A stretch of DNA of 64,000 nt from Tranzscheliella williamsii (GCA_023212725.1 JALBYF010000070.1:1-64000); one strand, 5' to 3'. Positions 19,035-29,916 are shown, counted from the stretch's first letter. Notes: generated from the letters alone by a model not told the origin. Numbers and translations: made by a program.

Positions 19035-20971
19035 GCTGTTCTGCCTTTGGATGGCGAGAGGAACGGCATACATGCACCACAAAAGGGAAAGGCCGTCGAC
19101 GATAAACCTTTATCAACGAACGGAGCGGTGGTGGGGCTGGTTGAGCCAGGAGAGATAAGCGCGATCACGGAGAGGGGAGCCTATGATACCGGCCGACGGG
19201 CAAGAAATAGCTGCTGGGCCGGTCAGTTTGCAAAGCAAGGGGCAACGACAGAGCGTGGAAGGGAGAGGAGGGGTACTCTAGGTGAGAGATGAGAAGCGGA
19301 TGATAAGGCTGCACAGGCACAGTATAGGATAGCCAGCATACACCCTTCCCTTCGGATGGCCTGCTGAGACGGCCAGCTCGGATGGTCTGCTCGGATGGTC
19401 AGGCAGGATGCGAGCTCGGATATGCGCACAGGCGATGGGATGGATCGGCAGTGAATGGACACAACGGATGGTAACACAACGAGCGGTAGGAGTACAACGG
19501 CGTGAGCGGCACACGGGTTGGGATGGTACAACGCCTCGTGGAATGCGCAGTAATGGACCCGCCTGGGACGCAGAGGCTGAAGCTGAAAGGGCTGTCAAGG
19601 CGACATTGATTGGTAGAAAGCGAAACTGGACCCAGCACAATGATCTTGTAGAACAGCTTGTAAAATGCCATGCAATGCGGCGTGGAAGCACATTACAGCG
19701 TGAGCATCGTTCAAACAACGCCCAATTGCTTATATTGGTTGGCACATCACGGGTAATATGCCCTTTGCCAATCACAATCGGGGTGATGATACGCCTATTG
19801 CTATGAATGACGATCGCCTATTTTCGATGTTGCCAACGCTGATGGCTCGCCTGAGTAGAAATGGTTTCACATCGACTGTTGAATGATCAGCCATGGAATT
19901 CCGGAGGCAGCGTGCCTTATCGAACCGCGACGCTAATTTCAGGGTACGTCCCTGATCCCTTTTTATGCCTCCAGGCACTGCACTAACCGCCCTCTTTCCA
20001 CACAGCCAAGCTTATGTGCAGGCCGCCTTCCACCGTGGTTCCGTGGCTTTTATCATGTTGGGAGGCTCGACCGCGTCGACTCAAGGGGCGGCTTGACAGC
20101 AGCCGCGTTGCACTGACGATCGCGTCTCGATGTATTTTTATGCATCACCCTGCAAAACCCAGCGCGCAAGCGACAAATTTCAAGAGTCCTCACCGCTTTC
20201 CGTAATGACGCTTGCGGAGTTGTACTAGCTGCTCTCCATACCATGCCGTAATGGTGGCATAGTTCCGCCCTAGCCAAGGCAATACGCTGTAACGCTCGCA
20301 AGTGTGCCATAGCAACTTCCGATTTGTGTCTTAAGTTTCACGAGAGAGCGGCGTCGGTCGATTGCCCAGCTTAATCTGCCAGAACTCGGTGGTTTTCTGC
20401 ATTGGTGTGAGACTTGAGAAACGCTTCCATTCTCTGAAGATCGGAGGGAGACGCACTTTGCGTCCAAGCCCTGCATCGGAAATGCGAGGTCGGAGACCCA
20501 ACACTGCCACCAGCCTCCCAGCCGCACGCCTATCCCGCTTTCGCTTGTTCAACACCGCTCCACTCTTGTGACCTTGCCATGCGTGCTAAGACACGTGACC
20601 AGGAGCCTCCTTGCCACTTTCTCTCAGCCGGTCTAGAGAATTACGACGTCAGCTGCAAATGTCCGCTAATTCTCGGTGCCTGACCAAGGTCGCCGCTATC
20701 ATCTTGTATCCCTTCACAGCTAAAAAGGACGGCTGGGGGAAGGGCGCTGAAATCGGGGTGATCGGGGCGGCGATCCATAGGCCGAGACCCGAATGCCGAC
20801 GCGACTCTGCACAGAAAAAAAAAGTGGAAGGAAGGCCAACGTGCAGATTTATGGTTAGGAAAATTTTGGAAGCTTCCGGTTGTGAGCCTCAAATGAGAGG
20901 CTCAGTCCAGCGACCTTCGCACCGCTTTGTTCAGCCACACCACCACATCCACTACGATCCACAGAGCAACG
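19035..20971. other. Long intergenic region
   Basis: About 1.9 kb between the divergent DSD-like and FKBP genes. Near 19370-19420 are imperfect short direct repeats built on CTCGGATGGT. A CACGTG E-box lies at 20592-20597. Open frames in the region (for example 19408-19806 plus) are not codon-biased and have no motifs. I see no tRNA or transposon. Confidence 0.45.
20592..20597. promoter_or_regulatory. E-box CACGTG
   Basis: The palindrome CACGTG in the context ACACGTGACC (Cbf1/bHLH-type site) sits about 375 bp before the FKBP start. A single short site, so it may be incidental. Confidence 0.25.
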
Positions 20972-22203
20972 ATGGCAGCTACACCTATCGCGTTTTTCGG
21001 CCTCAAGCTGGTCCCCGGAAAGGTCCACCGCATGGACGTCTCGCGCGACTTCAAGATCACCAACGTCTCGTACGCTGACGACGCCAAGGCTGGTACCAAG
21101 ACACTTGTCAAGATCCACTACACTCATGTGCCCGGCTTTGATGAGGAGGAGGACGATTACGACGAGGAGGATGAGGAAGAGGACAAGGAGGATGAGGACG
21201 AGGTCTCCGAAAAGGTCTACACGCTTTGCGCTTTGAGCGCCGGTAAGGTCGAGCAGGCGGTGGTCGATCTCCAGTTCTGCCAGGAGGAGCTCATCGGCTT
21301 CTCCATCACCGGCAACACGCCCGTGGACCTAATTGGCAACTACGTGGCAGCCCCCGACTTCTACGACCAGGACCCCTCCTCCGACGAGATGTACTCCGAC
21401 GACGATGACGACGAAGAGGGTGACGACTTCTACGGTGCCGAAATGGTGGAGGGCGTCTCCGACGACGAGGACATGGAGGAGGACTCGGGTCGCTTCGAGG
21501 TGGTTGACGACAAGCCCGCTTCCAAGGCCAAGAAAGCCATCGAGGCCGCCCCCGCTACCAAAAAGCGACCTGCCGAGAAGGCCTCGCCTGCCGACGCCAA
21601 GACCGCCGCCAAGAAGCTCAAGGCCGACACCGCCGCGACCTCCGCGACCTCAACACCTACCAAGGCCGCTGAGCCCAAGGCAGAGAAGCCGGCCAAGAGC
21701 CCCAAGGAGGCAAAGGCGAAAACCGAGACTCCTGAGAAGAAGCCTGCAGAGAAGGAAAACACTAAGGTAAGTTGCCTTTCCCTCGGCGGTAACGCCGCGG
21801 GCACCCGAACTTCGCACGTATACTAACTCTGCTCTGCCCCGACCGGCAATATCTACGCCTACAGATGAGCACCACTAAGCTTCCCTCGGGCCTGGTGATC
21901 GAGGAGAAGAGCGCGGGCTCGGGCGCTGCCGCGAAGGCGGGACAGAAGGTCGGCATGCGCTACGTCGGCAAGCTGACCAACGGCAAGGTGTTCGACCAGT
22001 GTACGAGCGGCAAGCCGTTCTACTTTAAGCTAGGCAAGGGCGACGTCATCAAGGCGTGGGACGAGGGCGTCAAGGGCATGCGCGTCGGCGCCGAGCGCCG
22101 CCTCACCTGCCCGCCCAAGCTCGCCTACGGCTCCCAGAAGCTCCCCGGCATCCCCCCCAACTCCACACTCGTCTTTGACGTCAAGCTCGTCGAGATCAAG
22201 TAG
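20972..22203 (+). CDS. FPR4: Nucleolar FKBP-type prolyl isomerase with nucleoplasmin-like domain (Fpr3/Fpr4-like)
   Basis: Exons 20972-21766 and 21865-22203 flank a 98-nt intron (GTAAGT...CTACAG) and give 377 aa. Residues 1-110 form a nucleoplasmin-like module ([13 protein letters not shown], with [13 protein letters not shown] later) interrupted by a long Asp/Glu tract. A second acidic run precedes a Lys/Ala/Pro-rich basic stretch (about 180-265), as in nucleolar histone chaperones. The FKBP domain is encoded by exon 2: [42 protein letters not shown] and [21 protein letters not shown], the standard FK506-binding/isomerase fold. Yeast homologues isomerise prolines in histone tails and help maintain rDNA chromatin. 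The intron lies exactly between the chaperone and isomerase modules. Confidence 0.93.
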
Positions 22204-22951
22204 CCGCAACCCGCGCCCTCTGTACCGTCGCCGCTGTCCTCCCCTAGATGCATCGCAGACATGATTCCCTTGCTCGTCCGGCATACGTTGTGAGCCCGTG
22301 AGGGACCGTTGCATACATTTCCGATCTTGACACGCGAGGACGGACTGAGTTGTTGGACATTCAGCAGACCTATGACAAGTGCGGTATTTTTAAGCGCCTC
22401 TGCTTAAAAATCAGAAATAAACAGGAGAAAGAATTCCCCGAAATATGTCCGATTAATATGTGCAGATGCTTGCATGCCACTAGTGATATAAAGAACTAGA
22501 CAGCATTCAATTGTCCATCCTGGAAGCAGCTCATAGGAGACCCCTCTGCGACTATTTGGTCAAGGGTAAGTTTCGCAACTTTGCATCATCCATGAAATCC
22601 AGTTGCAGAGGATTATATGCTGCATAACGGGGACTCTGCTGGCACCCAGGGCTCAATGGCTCTTCTCTGCGATTTTTGGTCATGTCGGTATGTACGAGAC
22701 CTAACTGATGCAAGTGGCAAAGGGGTCTGCCAGGCCCACTTGAGGTTCTATCCGCCAAACAACGCCAAAGCTTTAGCATCAGCCTCACTGCATTGCCATC
22801 TTCAGTCGGGTACCTTATCACCCCCCGACTGTTCGCTGCAGGTCTCGACCCTAGTTCAGATGAACATATCATCAGCACTGCATAGTGAACGGGTGACGTT
22901 GTAGGAGGCTTCTGGCCTTGCGGTAGCGCTGAAGAATGCAACAGATCTCGA
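22204..22951. other. Convergent intergenic region
   Basis: About 750 bp between two convergent 3' ends. It includes an A-rich block near 22385-22445 containing a 10-bp hairpin-like pair (TTTTTAAGCG near 22386 and CGCTTAAAAA-type sequence about 13 bp on), which may aid 3'-end formation. No gene seen. Confidence 0.45.
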
Positions 22952-23986
22952 TTAATCTCTGACAGTGAAGTTGTATGCTTCGCCGCGATCAAGGTAAACC
23001 ACACCCTTCTGAAGTTCGGCCTGCTCCACTTGCGTTTTGAAATCGGCTAGCGAGGATAGAAAGACGCTGTAGTCGTCGTAATGGATAGGTATGGTGACAT
23101 CCGGATGCATCAGCTGCATCAATTGCACTCCTTGCTTGGCATCCATCGTCACCATCAGCAAGGGAAGAGATGGACCGGGTATCGTGGTTCCACCGAGGTG
23201 GACTAGCATGAGGTCCAACCTCTCGTTTTTGAGCCGCTCGCGTATCTCTTTGAGCTCGTCCACAAACAGTGTATCGCCTGATATGTAGATCCTGTACCCG
23301 ACCTCCAGCTCGTCGTTCTCCGAGCCGGAATCCGGTAGATGCCCTAGCTCGACAAGCCAGCCATTTGTCGGCGGCACAGCTTTGAGGAAGTCGTTGGCGG
23401 CAGACAGGGGACCAGGAGGGACGTGCTTGCCAGGCAACCCGGTGACTTTGACCGCACGCTGCCTGCCTTGCGTGGCGGGATCGATGTGTAGCATTGAGCT
23501 TTCAAAGACATCTAGGCTAGTAACCTGTCGGAAAGGCTCATCCTTGACATCTGCCCCGGTCAACGACTGCGTCGCGTGGGGGGTCGTTACTATGGGGAAG
23601 TCGCGGTTCAGAGAATCCTCGACTACCTTATCAAAATGGTCCTCGTGGTAGTGTGATAGTAGAATGCAATCCAGTGGCGGAAGTTCCTCCATATCCACGG
23701 CGGGGTCTGTCAGGCGCGTGGCATTGACTCCGGGGCCGAGATGGACGTGGTCGCCCGCATGGAGAAAGTTCGGGTCGGTCAGAATCCGAAACCCTTGCCA
23801 ATCAATGACGGTGGTGGCCGTGCCGATGAAGTAAACGGAAGCGTTTTCGCCAACGCCATCGCTGCTGGGATGTAAATGCCGTTTGGTAGCAATGAGCTTT
23901 TTATCTTCATGGATGGCAGCTTTTCCACGACTTGCCAGGAGAGGAACTCTGTTACTAGGATACAGCTGAAGGTGTTTCATGGTCAT
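22952..23986 (-). CDS. Metallo-beta-lactamase-fold hydrolase (UlaG/NAPE-PLD-like)
   Basis: A single exon of 344 aa. After a variable N terminus the fold begins at ASVYFIGTATTVIDWQGFRILTDP. The metal-binding signature HYHEDHFDK supplies the H-x-H-x-D-H ligands; further ligands are expected at GYRIYISGDT (Asp) and TIPIHYDD (His). This matches the beta-lactamase-superfamily_2/UlaG group of cytosolic Zn-dependent hydrolases, including RNA- and phosphodiester- or lactone-cleaving enzymes. The substrate cannot be read from sequence. No signal peptide is seen. The gene stands alone on the minus strand. Confidence 0.88.
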   Translation of the reverse strand: MTMKHLQLYPSNRVPLLASRGKAAIHEDKKLIATKRHLHPSSDGVGENASVYFIGTATTVIDWQGFRILTDPNFLHAGDHVHLGPGVNATRLTDPAVDMEELPPLDCILLSHYHEDHFDKVVEDSLNRDFPIVTTPHATQSLTGADVKDEPFRQVTSLDVFESSMLHIDPATQGRQRAVKVTGLPGKHVPPGPLSAANDFLKAVPPTNGWLVELGHLPDSGSENDELEVGYRIYISGDTLFVDELKEIRERLKNERLDLMLVHLGGTTIPGPSLPLLMVTMDAKQGVQLMQLMHPDVTIPIHYDDYSVFLSSLADFKTQVEQAELQKGVVYLDRGEAYNFTVRD

Positions 23987-24935
23987 CGTGCTATGTACGG
24001 TGGTGACAACAGGACTGCCCCGTCGAGAGCTTGCTATATGTCTGCAGATCTATCCATATAACATATCCCAGCGCAGACCCTACTCTCGAGTAGCTTAAAA
24101 GTACATGCACCGTGTATCGATGCACCGTTACGTGGTTCCTCAAAGATTGAAGAAGCCGACTTTGACTCTTGAAGAAGACCATAATAGATGCCCCGTCAGA
24201 TTTCAATTTGTGATTTGGAAGCTCTACCTGTCAAGAGGCAGCTCCAAGTCGTGATCCGAAGCCTGAACCCGAAAATGTGCGCGAGCTGCAGCGCGCGCAA
24301 GATGACAACTACGGGCCCCGCCTTGTTGCTTCAGACACCCCCGGATTACATCAGAGCTCCGCAGGATTGTATTTCGCAAGCAGTGAGCGCGTCCACCCAT
24401 TCCGGCCAAGCGTGTCACAAGTGGAGGATGCTACCAATGCGCTTCTACATGCGTTCACGCGGCCTGCACGTCTTTCGGAGACATTCCGGCCTCTGACGAC
24501 CTTTTAGCGTGCCTGACTGATTCCGCTCTCGTAAGGAACCGTCAAGTAGCATCGTGGCTGATTCACTTACTTGATGACTGAGCTTCGTGGCGCTTTTCGA
24601 TCATCTTCGCTTATCGGGTCCACATGCGAGCCCGTCATTTGACTGTGCGCGCTGGGGCCGCTGACAAATGATGCATGCCCCCCATCTTCAGTAATAGGGC
24701 ATGTTTGATTGGTCATCTTTCATACGCTGTTCCCGCTTGGTCGGTCACGGAGGCAGGGTTCTGCTGGCGGGGGTCTGCTGACGGGGCAGCTCGCCAATGC
24801 GCATCTCGTCATTGGCTCGACTCTCAGTAAAGGGCTCGAGATGGAGGGATCCACTACCCTTACCACGAAGAATGTATAAGTAGTGGTGACACCTTTGCGC
24901 AGAGACGTGGCCCGTCAGAACCTTTATAGCTAGCT
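23987..24935. other. Intergenic region between divergent genes
   Basis: About 950 bp. It contains a G-rich stretch near 24757-24788 with AGGG/CGGGG motifs resembling stress-response (STRE-like) elements, and the TATA element at 24875. A short frame at 24188-24496 has no recognisable features. Confidence 0.4.
24875..24880 (+). promoter_or_regulatory. TATA-like element of the hemerythrin-domain gene
   Basis: TATAAG lies 61 bp before the ATG at 24936, following a region with G-rich, STRE-like motifs. The spacing fits a core promoter. Confidence 0.5.
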
Positions 24936-25879
24936 ATGGCCTTGTTTCGACCTATCTCTACCAACCTTCTCCGCTCGATTCCACCCACTCTTGCAAGGCC
25001 TGTCTTTTACTCTGTTGCCAGAATGAGTTCCGCCATCTTCGAAGAAATCAAGGTCGATCACGACAACATCCGTGATCTCTTTTCGCGTTTCAAGGACGCT
25101 CACCAGAAAAAGGACCAGAAGCTTTGCAGCAACAGTGAGTAGCCGATCTTTGCCACCACGTTGCAAGGCGTCCTGGTCCATGCCATCGAAAAGGTGTCTC
25201 GATGTAGCTAACCTCCTTGCTTTGCCACTACAGTCGCCAACACGATTGTCCACGAGGCTGCTCTCCACTCTGATGCAGAAGTAAGTGTTCCGAACCATGT
25301 GTTACGCCATTGATGGCCAGTTACTCATCGGCTTGTCACTTTTGGCTATCTGCATTCGCGCTACCCACAGGAACTTTCCATCTACAAGACCATGGAGAAA
25401 TTGGGCATGAAGCACGAGGCGGAAAAAGACCGCGAGGACCATCAGCAGGTGAAGCAGGCGATGGCGGACATCAGCAGCCACAGCATCGACTCAGTCGGTC
25501 TGGACGAGTATGCCCAGCGGGTGGCTAAGGCTTGCCAGCTTTTCCTGACCCATGCCGAGGTAAGTGGCGTGTACACTCGATGATATACGTAATTCCACAT
25601 GCTGACATTCCTGACCCGTTGGCGCTACAGGAGGAGGAGCAGGACCAGCTCCCAAGCCTGATCCGACAAATGTCGGACGACGACAAGGACAAGGCGGCGA
25701 AAGACTTCCTCAAAGCCAGAAAGATGGCTCCCACGCGACCGCATCCATCTGCCCCTCAGTCCGGCGGCATGGCCCAAATGGCTGTGGGAGGCATGGGCAA
25801 GATGGCCGACGTTGCCATGGACCAGATGCGCGAGTTTGTCGACCTCAAGCACCAGCATCGCGACGTCTCGGCGCTCTAG
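24936..25879 (+). CDS. Hemerythrin HHE-domain protein
   Basis: Four exons (24936-25134, 25234-25280, 25371-25559, 25631-25879), three introns of 71-99 nt, product 227 aa. The second exon is only 47 nt. The N terminus (FRPISTNLLRSIPPTLARPVF) resembles a mitochondrial presequence; Met30 is an alternative start. The four-helix HHE bundle shows His-rich metal ligands in order: VDHDNIRD, IVHEAALHSDAE, DREDHQQV and LTHAEEEEQDQL, enough to bind a di-iron centre. The C-terminal tail is Met/Gly-rich (GGMAQMAVGGMGKM). Such proteins bind O2, NO or iron and are often stress-induced in fungi. The splicing is well supported because each junction restores the HHE pattern. Confidence 0.9.
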
Positions 25880-26303
25880 AATTGTCGCCGGGTCTTCCAA
25901 CGCTACATCCTATCGTATTTTGTTCTGTCCTGTAGTAGCACAAGCAATCGCATCGAGACGCCTTGTTTCGAAACGTCGAAAGGGACGGTTCGCTCATTTG
26001 ATTTGTGGGTCATGGCGGGGGTCATGGGTGAGCTGTTACCGCTGAAGTTTGTGAAGGAGACACACAGCCAGATCTTATGGTTCGGTTGTCCCGACGAAAC
26101 ATAGCAGAGAAATAATATGCTGACCGTCGAGAGAGACGACTTTAGAAGCAGAAAGTTACAGCGCAGCTAACGCGCGCCTGGTCGGTCGTCCGGAAGTGGA
26201 GAACGGTTCGCACCGCACTGCAGCGCATACGCAGCTGGCAAGTACGTGCAGTGGCCTTGGCGGACTCTATCAAAACAGACGGACGCATGCTAGAGAAGTG
26301 GGT
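25880..26303. other. Intergenic region
   Basis: About 420 bp after the hemerythrin gene; nothing recognisable apart from presumed 3' UTR. Confidence 0.4.
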
Positions 26304-26858
26304 CTAGTGCTTTGCTAAACAAGAAGTCCGGGTCCCGGCTTTGGCGAATGCCGCCGACAGGCCAAAGAGATATCCTCGAACAGCAGTCGGGTGGCACTCT
26401 GCGGCATTGACAATGGTAGCGACACCCGGACACGCCTCGCCGAAGGCGGAGAAGATACCGTAAATGACAACGAGGAGGGGCAGGTTCTCCCGATCGGCTA
26501 TGGTGCCGCCAATAAATAACGCCAAGATGGCCTGCGAAGTGAAGAACAGCGTCTGGGTTCTTTTGAGCCGGATCCAGTCAAGACCAAACGAGCCTGCGAG
26601 GCAGGCCTGGAGGTAGAATAAGAGCATCAGCGTCGCCCACCCGACTGCGGTAATCAGCGAGCCCTTGCCGCAGGACATATCAGAACTGATGTCCGAGGGA
26701 AAGAGGCTAAACGGGTACGAAACAGCACCGTAGAGTGTCGAGGTCATGCAGATGCCAAAGAGGCGGTCCTCGTAGGTCTTAATGACGATGAGCCAACCCT
26801 TGTAAGCCGAGGACGGGATCATCGCGAATTTCAGTGCTGCCCACGTTTGCATGCGCAT
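26304..26858 (-). pseudogene. Internal fragment of an MFS transporter (phosphate/glycerophosphodiester symporter type)
   Basis: An open frame of about 185 codons reads as transporter membrane segments: TLYGAVSYPFSLFPSDI, TAVGWATLMLLFYLQACLAG, TLFFTSQAILALFIGGTIA and LPLLVVIYGIFSAFGEACPG. It continues with AAECHPTAVRGYLFGLSAAFAKAG, the TM10-TM11 signature of the phosphate:H+ symporter branch (Pho84/Git1-like; FGE-x-GPG, E-x-x-P-T-A-x-RG). Homology stops abruptly after AKAG at about 26330 and the frame ends. The first six membrane segments and the last one are missing from a ~500-aa family. Internal codons are still open, so decay is by truncation at both ends. Not expected to transport anything. 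Confidence 0.7.
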
Positions 26859-27128
26859 GTTTAGCGATGTAGCAATGATTTGTGTTCTCGATCTTGCATG
26901 AGTAGGCAGCCGAATGATGTACATGAAGGCAGGGCGGGTCCTGACGAGTTCACGCCTAGTTGGGAAACGGCGCACGTTGCAGTGGAAGGGGTGTGAGCGA
27001 TGGCTAGAGCTGGATTGGAGCTCAACGAGTCTGGCTTCGATCGAAAGAAGGGTATACGCGGAGCGCGGTGCGCCTGTGGCTAGTCGCAGACAGTTTTTGG
27101 GGTTGTTGCGTTTGGTGACCAGGGCGGC

Positions 27129-27779
27129 TCAGTTGCGTGGGACGACACGCTGGTGCATTCTTCGGAGCGCGCCGAGGGTGACAAGTTTAGGGCCCTTTCC
27201 GGCGGCGACGTCCTGGCGGAGCTGTCCGAGGGTTGCATTGGCGTCCGCGGAGGGGGTGCGGGTAGTGGTGGAGGCGTCGGAGGGGGGCTCGGGGGCGACG
27301 AGGGGGGCCTGGAGGAAGGGGTAGATGCGGAGCTTGGCGGTGTCCCAGACGTTTCCCTTGATGTACTCGTCCTGCAGGACGCGGCGGTAGACGTCGTCGA
27401 CACTTTCGGCGAGGACGAGGAGGACGCTGCCGCGCATGTGCGGCGTGGGACCGGCGTCATCGATCTCGCTAAAGTCGCGCCGCAGCAGCGCGCCGCCAAG
27501 CTCGATCCGGCCGGCGCGCTTGCCCGCCTGAGCGTCCTCCAGGTGCCGTTCGCGCACCTCCAGCCGCCGCGCGTTCGCACCCGCGTCTCCCAGGTCCTCC
27601 GCCACCACCAGATAGCGGTTCAGCCCTGCCCCGTTCGGCCGGTCTCCCCACGGCCCTCTCCCTTCTCCACCCCCAGCTGGCGCCGCCAACCGCGCCAAGC
27701 ACGTCGTCGCGAACCCACGCCCCGTGACAGCTCCACCGCTGCGCCGAAGCAACATCGAGCCAGACGCGTACAGCGCCAT
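27129..27779 (-). CDS. YCII-related domain protein, possibly mitochondrial
   Basis: An intronless ORF of 216 aa from the ATG at 27779 (frame open further upstream, without need). Residues 1-35 (LYASGSMLLRRSGG, RGFATTCLARL) are basic, hydroxylated and lack acidic residues, like a mitochondrial presequence. The YCII core runs from RYLVVAEDLGD through RRLEVRERHLED, GGALL, GSVLLVLAES and LQDEYIKGNVWDTAKLRIYPF. This ferredoxin-like fold resembles bacterial YciI, with His/Asp residues suggesting a catalytic or ligand-binding site. The biochemical role in fungi is unknown. A Thr/Pro-rich tail follows. Confidence 0.75.
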   Translation of the reverse strand: MALYASGSMLLRRSGGAVTGRGFATTCLARLAAPAGGGEGRGPWGDRPNGAGLNRYLVVAEDLGDAGANARRLEVRERHLEDAQAGKRAGRIELGGALLRRDFSEIDDAGPTPHMRGSVLLVLAESVDDVYRRVLQDEYIKGNVWDTAKLRIYPFLQAPLVAPEPPSDASTTTRTPSADANATLGQLRQDVAAGKGPKLVTLGALRRMHQRVVPRN

Positions 27780-28146
27780 GATTTGATCCACAGTATTGAA
27801 GCCGAGCGGCAAGAACAAGGTACCACCGAGGTTGAAGATGGCAGAAGTAAGATGGGGATAAGCAAGGAACGCAGAAGCGTCTGCACGAAACACGGTGCCT
27901 TAAGTTGCAAAGCTGGGGTGCATCCCTTCCAGCATCGCGTGGGCGTGAAAAATGGGAAAAATGAGCTCCGGGCGGCCGAATAGCCAAGGCCGATAGCGAT
28001 TTCCGCGGACAGATGACGGCGGCCGACTGAGCGCGAAGCTAATCTTGAGCGAATCACAGCCCGCAATCACGACATAGAACGCCAAGCGGCTTTTCAGCGC
28101 ATCGGCAATCTGGCCTCCCCTCAACTTCCGCGCGGGGACTTTCATA

Positions 28147-28197
28147 GCCAATCCAATCTCACAGCCGATCCAATTTCACTGTCGATCCAATCTAACA
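28147..28197. repeat. Three tandem 17-bp units, each with a CCAAT core
   Basis: Units at 28147-28163, 28164-28180 and 28181-28197 share the pattern GYCRATCCAATYTMACA, and each places CCAAT at the same offset. The array is about 370 bp upstream of the YCII gene start and just past the SDHAF2 stop. CCAAT is the binding core of the Hap2/3/5 (CBF) complex, which controls respiration and iron genes in fungi. Confidence 0.7.
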
Positions 28198-28238
28198 CGG
28201 TAGCTAACTTTGCGATTGTTACGTCAGGCAATAGGCGA

Positions 28239-29030
28239 CTACAATTCGGGCATCCAGCGGACCGCCTTCTCGTCGTTCTTCGTGTGCTGCAGTAGCCGCC
28301 AGCCGAGCTTCCCTTGCGTCTGGAAGGAGCTCTGCCACCGCTCGGGCACCGGCTTTCGTTGGGTGCACCAGTAGAAGATGTCCCAGTCAGGTTCGTCTAA
28401 GAGCTGGAGGGAGTGGAGCAAGGCAGCGAAGCGCTGATGTCAGCAAGGCAAACAGTTCCAAGCGGTCAGTAGTGTCAGTGGGTCCTAAGGTCGACTCACT
28501 CTGTCAAATTCGGCAAGCTCCTCGTCTGGCAGTGACTTAAGCTCTTTCTTGGCGAACGTGGCCAGCAGGAGGTCGGTCTCGAGGGTGCCTCTTTTGCGGC
28601 ACTGGTAGACCAGCCGTGCGATGCGGGTGGCCCTGTCTTCCGTTTCGCGGCCCGGCACCCGCATCGGTGTGTCGAGACCATCCAGGTTCTGTCTCTCGGA
28701 TGCGAGGTTGAGCCCTGCCCACTTGGACTCGGGGCCTGACTCGGGGCCAGAATCGGCATTGTTCAGATCGACAATGTCGGGAGAAAAGGGGAGCGGATAG
28801 GGATCGGACAGCTTGGCGTCCGGTACTGTCCCCGAAGGACCTGCTGCATTTACATCCTCTTGTCTAGGGTCTGTAGACCCCTGTCCGTTCTTGGCCGATT
28901 GTGGCGAAGGGACAAATGCCGAGAGACCGCGTCCAGCAAGTGGCCGAGGAGCGGACGTCAGGACACGTGCTCGAGCACGTGTGTGGGCGACTGCCCGCTG
29001 CACGATGTTATTGGCAAGACGAGTGTGCAT
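28239..29030 (-). CDS. SDH5: Succinate dehydrogenase assembly factor 2 (SDHAF2/Sdh5)
   Basis: Exon 1 (29030-28500) and exon 2 (28433-28239) flank a 66-nt intron (GTGAGT...CATCAG); 241 aa. Residues 1-45 are Arg/Ala/Ser-rich, a mitochondrial presequence. A long Pro/Ser-rich segment precedes the conserved domain: [20 protein letters not shown], then EELAEFDR, and across the intron [18 protein letters not shown]. These are the signatures of Sdh5/SDHAF2, the small helical factor needed for covalent FAD attachment to Sdh1 and assembly of complex II in the matrix. The presequence-plus-linker is longer than in yeast. The gene is transcribed divergently from COX20 across about 350 bp. Confidence 0.93.
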
Positions 29031-29383
29031 TATATCTGATTGCCGTGATAGTCGTGAGGGAGGGTAAGGAAGCTACCGAGAGTTGGCGGCTAGCGGCTAC
29101 TATGACTGTTGCTCGAAATACGGTGGAGCTTTCCTACACGCGTTCTTCCTCTCCACTTTCAGCTAAGCAGCTACGACGTGACCCTCAACTTTTCTGATGG
29201 CTGCCGTTCTCAGCCGGTTGCGGCGCTGAAAGGCTGACTAAGCGCACACCTTCTTGCTTGTTCCCAGGTTCCGTAATTTTGGACTTACGCGATGATATTG
29301 AACAGACTTCACCCGACCGGAAGCATTGTGACCTCTCGTCTTTAGACGTAAACTGTAGACGTTCGAAGGCGAATCCAGCGCGC
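29031..29383. promoter_or_regulatory. Shared divergent promoter region SDHAF2/COX20
   Basis: 353 bp between the two start codons hold both promoters. No TATA box is obvious. A CRE-like ACGACGTGACC occurs near 29174. Inferred from gene arrangement. Confidence 0.55.
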
Positions 29384-29916
29384 ATGTCAAGGCTTCACGA
29401 GGATGCGGAGGGCTCAGGCTCTCGGGGCGGCAGCGTTGAGAAGGTAAGCAGCTGCGGAATGCGACGTTAGGTGGCCGGTGTGCTGAGCTTTTATTCGCTA
29501 TGTTGCACCTTCTGCCGGCGTGGACACAGGCGGAAGCGGCCAGGATCCGGGCGGCGCTGACGTCGATCGATCCGGTGAAGGACATGACGCGGATCGGGAG
29601 CATTCCCTGTGCGCGCGGCAGCCTGCTGATTGGGATGGCGACCGGTGCCGGCGTGGCGGGGATCAGCCTGGTGGCAGGGCGGGGACTGCGCCGCGGGCTG
29701 AACTGGGGCGTCGGCTCGTTCTGCTTTATCGCGATCGCCAGCTTCGAGACGTGCCGGCGCAACATCAAGGCCGAACAGAACCGCATGAAGACCGTCATCG
29801 AAAGCTACCGCCGCACGAGCCGCGCCAACCAGCCCAGCCTCACCGCCATGGCAAGCCCGGACACACCCAGAACGCCCACATCGGACACAGCAGCACAGCC
29901 ACCGAGCCCAACCTAG
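29384..29916 (+). CDS. COX20: Cytochrome c oxidase assembly protein COX20
   Basis: Exon 1 (29384-29443) and exon 2 (29530-29916) flank an 86-nt intron (GTAAGC...GACACAG); 148 aa. The conserved family core is plain: SIDPVKDMTRIGSIPCARGSLL, a first membrane segment (GMATGAGVAGISLVAG), NWGVGSFCFIAIASFETCRRN as the second, then a helix with EQNRMKTV. Cox20 is an inner-membrane chaperone that holds newly made Cox2 during maturation and copper insertion in complex IV biogenesis. The Pro/Thr-rich C-terminal tail is poorly conserved. The start in exon 1 gives a short polar N terminus, usual for the family. Confidence 0.9.
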
